Origin: Capsicum annuum
Lineage: Eukaryota; Streptophyta; Magnoliopsida; Solanales; Solanaceae
Length of the DNA: 64,000 bases
Assembly (NCBI RefSeq): GCF_002878395.1
Contig: NC_061115.1
Span: 51,511,438-51,575,437 of the forward strand
Direction of reading: 5' to 3'
Shown here: piece after piece, positions 59,074-64,000 of the stretch
Numbering within the stretch: position 1 is the first letter of the stretch
Layout: each line of letters starts with the position of its first letter
Position numbers and translations under genes: made by a program
Notes under the pieces: model-generated
What the model was told of the DNA's origin: nothing
Database searches by the model: none
What the model saw: the letters and a program-made list of their open reading frames with translations, nothing else

Positions 59074-61503
59074 TGTCACGACCTAAAATCTAAGGATAAT
59101 GATAGCACTTATCGCGGCTAAGCCTTGACAAGTAAGCCAATCATCCAAACTGATATGAAATAAGAATACAAAATTGAAATCCCAAAGAAATAATTCTAGA
59201 ACAAAGTCAAACCATACATATACAATAACAACGGAAGTTTACATAATAAGAATACCATAAACCATCCCAAAACCTGGTGTCATAGTGTAAGAACAATCTA
59301 CATACATCTCAAAGCCTGAAAATACATCTGAAAATCCAAAAGAAGCTACAATTCTATCTCTAAATATAAGTTAAGACAAAAACTAGATAAGATGAGGTGG
59401 AACGTCAACTCTGGAAATATAGAGTATCCCCTACTACAGATATATCAAATCACTGCTCGAACTTAACTACCCTACGGTGCACTCGAACTTAGATATGCGC
59501 CGAAAGGGCACATTGTAATGAGTATGATCCAATTATACTAAGTAGGTATCATAGGACGACTGAGCAAAGTAGAAAATAAAGTATATAAATACACGCTATG
59601 AGCACGTCACTTGAAGGAAAAAAATATTCCAAATGATAGCTCAAACAATATCCACTAATAATTCTTAGTATATCACATAAACTAAATACAAATACAAACA
59701 AAAATACAAAAGAGATATACATCAAATCAAACACAAAAGTGCAACACTGAAGATGCACAGTGTATGAAATACATTGAGGATGATAATGATGGTAATGTTA
59801 TAAGTCTGAGGTTATCTTATAACCTCCGTATACACCTGCCGAGCACTGATCCTACGTAGGAAACATGGGTGGTTCACAACTAATATACAATCTTAATAAC
59901 AAATCTTGGTCTCAATAATCATATCTCCTTTCTGGCTTGTGGACTGCAGTAGAGGATTTTTTAAGGTGTCATATTTTTGTTAAAAAAACTAGTATTTTCA
60001 CAGTAGTACCAATGCCTCATGAATGTATGTATGATATGAGGATCTAATGATCACAATCAAACCAGAATAAGAATTTCAAATCCAACTAATATACACATAC
60101 ACGAGATAAAAATCCACTCTATAGGGCAATAATCCATGACCCAATATAAGTCGTGTATTATTTGAGTGAAATATCTAAATAATATATCATTGATACCACA
60201 TAAACCTAACTTAGGCATTTCTACCAGGAAGAAAACAACCAAATGAATACATAAAGCCAACAATATCAGATAAGACCCCCATACGGGCTACACATAGCAA
60301 CTATTGTCTTAAACCATCAATGAACAACAACATAAGCACCCACACAGGATCAAATTAGTAATAACACTATTTCCATGATTCATTCCCATACCCATAGCAT
60401 ATATTTATATAAGATATTAACTACCCAACCTAGTATGAAGAAAGTTAAGCCATAAACTTCCACGAATGATAATATCCCAGTCTTCCTTACTCAAACATCC
60501 TCAAAACCAACTGAAATATACAAGTATAGAATCTATGCATTAAAAGAAAGCCAACGATACCCATATTTCCTATTTCTAAGTCGGAGTCAAAATGAACCTT
60601 CAAAATGAGTTTTTGAAAAGAAAGGGTAAAACAAGAATTTTTGTTTATAAAAAAATTTACCCATGATTAAAGAATGCCAAAAAAGTAAACCCAAGTGAAA
60701 ATGGATTGAAATGGGAGTTTAAACTGAAGAAACACTATTTTAGGTCTTTCGGGCCAAAATCTCCAAATTTCACTTTAAAAATCATGAAATTGCGGGTTTT
60801 AGATAACAAGAATCTAAGTAAAATAGTTGAAATAGTAATTTGGAGCTTACCTAAGCTTGAAAAAGGAAGAACTCACCCAAAAATCCATTAACCTCAAGCT
60901 CAAAACCTCAAAAATAAGAGAAAAATGAGTAAAAAAGTTTTTATACTACCCAAGCATGGCCGCTTAAACGACCACTTGACTGCTTAAGCAATAAAATGCT
61001 TCTTTAGCTGTACTCGCGAGCTGGTCAATCAGCTTTAGCAGACAAGGGGATGTTTTAGCGGCAGACAAGACTCTACTTTAGTGGCCCCCAGCTATAAGCT
61101 GGGTCACTAAAGCGACCCAAGTGCCGCTTTAGCAGTTGCACCAGCGAGGTGGTGTACTAGCTGGGACTTAAAAAATTTTCAAGTCTCCACCGACTCCTCA
61201 GAATTTATATGGAATCTCGAGAATGTAAATGAACTATGCTACCCTATCAAATTTGATGTTCTAGACTCAATGACGATATCAGATTTGTGAAATGAGGTTG
61301 TTTTTGCAAAATTGACCCCCAAGACTCAATTTCACAATCTTCCAAAAAGGGGTCAAAATAAGATACGAAGTCATAAAATCATCATACCACGCTACACACT
61401 AAAAATTGACATTTCGTATATGCTAGCATAGTCCATTTTGCCATTCGACACACAAAATAATAAATGTTAATTAAAGTCAACTATAAGACCTTTTTAACAT
61501 TCA
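59074..61503 (-). repeat. G 5' LTR (right end approximate)
   Basis: The plus strand begins tgtcacgacctaaaatctaa. The upper boundary is set at 61503, where the reverse strand could start TGAATGTTAAAAAGG. No matching target duplication to AAAGT (55122-55126) was found, so this end is uncertain. Confidence 0.7.
60937..61150 (-). promoter_or_regulatory. G U3 word block (GCTTTAGC / CACTAAAGCG) and TATA box
   Basis: GCTTAA, CTTAAGC, GCTTTAGC, TTTTAGCGGC, CACTAAAGCG and GCCGCTTTAGC recur in both orientations over about 190 bp. The minus-strand TATA box GTATAAAAAC is at 60937-60946, just downstream in element orientation. Confidence 0.5.
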
Positions 61504-61704
61504 AAAACCATAAATTCACAAAAATCACACCTTACTTGATGTACTATGATTTCATAGCACTTTTGATGCTTAAAACGATGAAAAATGCAATTTACTTTGG
61601 TCTTTTTGTTAGATATGATATGTTTTGGGTTGTGTTTTGTAGGAAACTAGGTTTTGGAGATGAAAAAGATAAAAGATGTCAAATGAAAATTGAATATTTT
61701 GGAC

Positions 61705-62050
61705 ACCTATGTAGGTACGAACACCCCATAGGTACTACCTACGTGGAGTAGGTGTCTGAATATATGTCAAAAAGTTAAAGTCCAGAGATTTAGAATCTGA
61801 ATAATTTTTGCCTGCCACCTATGTTGGACTATATAGGTCGTAGGTAGTATCTACGCCCCATAGGTGATAGAATTCATGGAGTTCTTGAGAAATTGATGTA
61901 GAAACTGGACATTGGCACCTACGTGGCACCACCTACAATTCGTAGGTGCCACCTATGACCTGTAAGTGGCCACGTAGGTGGCCATCGACTTTGATTTTCC
62001 TTTTTTCTTTAGGATTGGTTTTCTAGGGTTTTCTTGTATTTTATAAATAT
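61705..62050 (+). promoter_or_regulatory. F U3 word block (CACCTACG / CGTAGGTG) and TATA box
   Basis: CACCTAT, CCTACGTGG, CGTAGGTGCC and CCACGTAGGTGG recur at least ten times in both orientations between 61705 and 61985. TTATAAATAT at 62041-62050 is a plausible TATA box about 55 bp downstream. The arrangement matches the blocks in the other LTRs. Confidence 0.5.
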
Positions 62051-62544
62051 CCTTTTGATAATTTTTACTTAGTGGACACACTCTTATTACTTATAAACAT
62101 ATATTTGATTTTGAGATTCAATTTTGATCTTGGGATTATTGTGTTCTTATTTTTGGTTGAATTCTTAATCTGAGACTTTGGGTTTTCATAAAAAAAATCT
62201 TACGAGATTAATTTAATGCTTTCAAATAGAATTCCATTGACTATTTCACAACAATGAGCGGTTAAATTTCTTAGCTAGGTTATAAGAACCTTGACGGATT
62301 AACAAAGTAAGGGAAGTGCAACATAGTCTCAAACTGATATTTTTGTATGAATTATGATCATCTTTAATTAAATATATTTCTTAGTGGTTGAAAACATAAG
62401 GATCCCACCTATATCCACTACTTGCATCACAAGAGAGGTTAAGAGTAGGAAAATAAGACCACAGTATTAATTTGGAGTTAATTATCAATATAAGCTATTC
62501 ATCTTCTTCTACTTAAGATAAGTATCTTCATCTAATTAACTAGA

Positions 62545-62700
62545 GACTCAAAAGGTAATACTTAATTTAAGATCTAAGATAAGGATTAATAAAATGACAC
62601 TCTGAGACTCAAAAGGTAAAGAGTTAATGTGGGATCTAGGATAAGGATTAGTAAAGCGACACTCTGAGACTCACAAGGTAAAGAGTGAGTTTACTAAGGC
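62545..62700. repeat. short tandem repeats (~63 bp) in the F LTR
   Basis: gagactcaaaaggtaa, then ggatctaggataaggatta and aaagcgacactct, repeat about 2.5 times. The unit length is about 63 bp with small differences. Confidence 0.75.
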
Positions 62701-63119
62701 TTTCAGAAGACAGTTAGTGATACATAACTTATTTGATTCTGCATGCAAGATATTGGGTTGGTTCGATAGAGCACGATAAACCTACGGAGTTAAGAATCCA
62801 AGGGGAACACAAATTAATTTAGTTTGTTACTTTTAGATTAATTACAACCAAAGCATTCCACATCTTGTTACTTTTCATAGATTACAACAATAATCTCCTC
62901 ATTTAATTTAGTACTACTTGTTGATTTCAGAAAACTTGAGAGATAGTGATACGTATTCCCTGTAGGTTCAACCCAAACCTGAAGTTGGGTTACTTAATTT
63001 TGTATCAACCACTTTATTTTTGATTAGAGGTGTAGCTTTGGGTAATATTAAAATTTTGTTGCCATTTTCAGAGAATATAGGGCGATTGTTGATCGAAGTT
63101 GTTGATGTTTTTGGGTTTT

Positions 63120-64000
63120 TGTTTTCTATTTTAGTTGGGTATACGCCGGTGTATGCTTAGCATAAGAAGTAGAGAAAATACCTTACTCCCACTTGATCCT
63201 GAACCAGAGATAATCCTATAGATGAATTATAGAATAACTGAACACGTAAAAAAGGTGAGCTTGAAGGGGTTTGGAATAACCTAATTGATTTGTTTCCCTC
63301 TTCACTTTTTAGAGTGCAGGAAATTTATTGATCAAACCACTAAGAAATAACTAGTAGCAGTTTCCAACTAGAGGAGGGAAACAGATGCTCAATGTATAGC
63401 TGGTGAGGCAAAGACAAGGAGTTGATCATCGGGCAGACCTCAACAGAAATTGAGATAGATATAAAAGTGGTAGAGCTTAAGTACTCCCAACCTATCAATA
63501 AATACCTGCATATGATGATCCAGAAGAGGACTTGGGATATGTTGAGCCTATCGAGACAGAGCTATCATTCCTCACACATTGCCACTAAATGTAAAGTTTG
63601 ATATCACTAGTGCTATGATCCTGCTATTGAACCTGAATGGTGTGTTTACAGGCTTTCCCAATGATGACTCAAACATGAACCTTATTAATTTTATTGGTAT
63701 TTTCTCATTCTAAATTATACCAGAGGTAGATTAGGAGGCTCTTAGACTCAGGTTGTTACCTTCTTTCTAACTGGTGAAGCTATATTCTGTTTAGGGGAAC
63801 TTCTTTGAGGATCAATCATTACTTCAAATGGGCTGCAGAGGTAGTTTTTGGATCATTTCTTTCCACCATCTAGAATGCTTCAGTTGAAGGATGAGATATA
63901 TAATTTTATAAAGTTACACTCTGAGCCAATGTATGAGGCATGATTCTAATTCAAAAAGAAGTTAATGGTGCCTAACCACAGGATTTTGGGGAAGATCTTG
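63120..64000 (+). pseudogene. F gag remnant (Athila/Tat type), partial
   Basis: LPLDPEPEI near 63200 is the gag opening (compare ELDPEPE). Later blocks, in changing frames, are VFTGFPNDDSNM (about 63640), EALRLRLLPFSLTGEAIL (about 63740), FLDHFFPPSRMLQLKDEIYN and FIKLHSEPMYEA (about 63855-63945). This is the capsid region of Athila/Tat gag. Stops and frameshifts are frequent. It continues beyond the window. Confidence 0.82.

Larger units (their letters stand above)
55127..61503 (-). mobile_element. Ty3/gypsy element G (minus strand) with two LTRs and large pol deletion
   Basis: The right LTR (59074 to about 61503) is the 5' LTR, followed leftward by a tRNA-Met primer site, gag, protease start, then an abrupt switch into the left, 3' LTR (55127-57027). 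RT, RNase H, integrase, polypurine tract and the LTR start are gone. The junction at 57023-57027 (gcatg) is shared by pol and LTR, a microhomology deletion. Confidence 0.85.
61537..63051 (+). repeat. F 5' LTR (boundaries approximate)
   Basis: It ends near 63051, before ttttgttgccattttcagag, which aligns poorly to TTTTGGCGCCGTTGCCGGGG of tRNA-Asp primer sites. Within it, gactcaaaaggtaa with nearby taaggatta recurs three times (62545-62690). Confidence 0.6.
61537..64000 (+). mobile_element. Athila/Tat-like LTR element F (plus strand), runs off the window
   Basis: An LTR of about 1.5 kb is followed by a degenerate tRNA-Asp-type primer site and a gag remnant that continues past 64000. The start TGATGTACTATGATTTCATA at 61537 is the best candidate but is not supported by a second LTR. 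Confidence 0.7.

Noticed and set aside
1..64000. CRISPR array or other prokaryotic system
   Set aside because: No regularly spaced identical repeats with unique spacers; sequence is clearly plant nuclear with introns, SINEs and LTR elements.

Overview
The window reads as heterochromatin-like, repeat-dense nuclear DNA from a flowering plant, most likely a Solanaceae species. The grounds are a TS-type SINE, other Solanaceae-style tRNA-derived SINEs, Au SINEs, and Ty3/gypsy LTR families with initiator-tRNA-Met or tRNA-Asp type primer sites. I see one fragment of a probable host gene: two 3'-terminal exons at 604-1044, with an Au SINE in the intron before them. All other coding signal comes from transposable elements, and nearly all of it is broken. 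All comparisons were made by eye, and family names rest on remembered family features, not on a search.

Layout. 1-1480: end of a gene for a small membrane protein. 1481-5593: complete but dead hAT transposon with an 8-bp target duplication (TGTTCTGC). 5602-8420: single-copy-looking DNA with a TS SINE and a Mutator-like fragment. 8421-17270: minus-strand gypsy element (E1) whose reverse transcriptase/RNase H region is split by a 2.45-kb solo LTR with target duplication GTCAT. 17271-20411: 3' end of a second minus-strand gypsy element (E2). 20412-32667: minus-strand Athila-like remnant (C), into which a plus-strand Athila-like element (D, 23825-31960, target duplication ATGTA) has inserted. 32668-38293: plus-strand gypsy element (A), cut at its integrase end by another LTR element (B, 38294-45668). 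45669-55126: AT-rich intergenic DNA with a Mutator-type element (47015-48313), a Stowaway MITE, a MITE broken by a SINE, microsatellites, degenerate tandem duplications and an LTR fragment. 55127-61503: minus-strand gypsy element (G) with two LTRs and a gag remnant. 61537-64000: plus-strand Athila/Tat-like element (F) running off the right edge.

How the parts relate. The window is a stratigraphy of nested insertions and deletions: solo LTR inside E1, D inside C, B inside A, SINEs inside hAT, Mutator and MITE elements. None of the elements can encode a complete replication machinery; catalytic residues are lost in E1 (RT Asp to Asn, integrase Glu to Lys), and D has lost all of RT/RNase H/integrase.

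The most unusual recurring signal is in the LTRs. At least seven different LTRs carry a short, more GC-rich segment made of a family-specific word repeated in both orientations, with perfect palindromes in some. In the LTRs where a TATA box can be seen (solo LTR, D, F, G) the segment lies just upstream of it. The words differ between families but their place does not, which suggests a modular, fast-changing U3 regulatory block.
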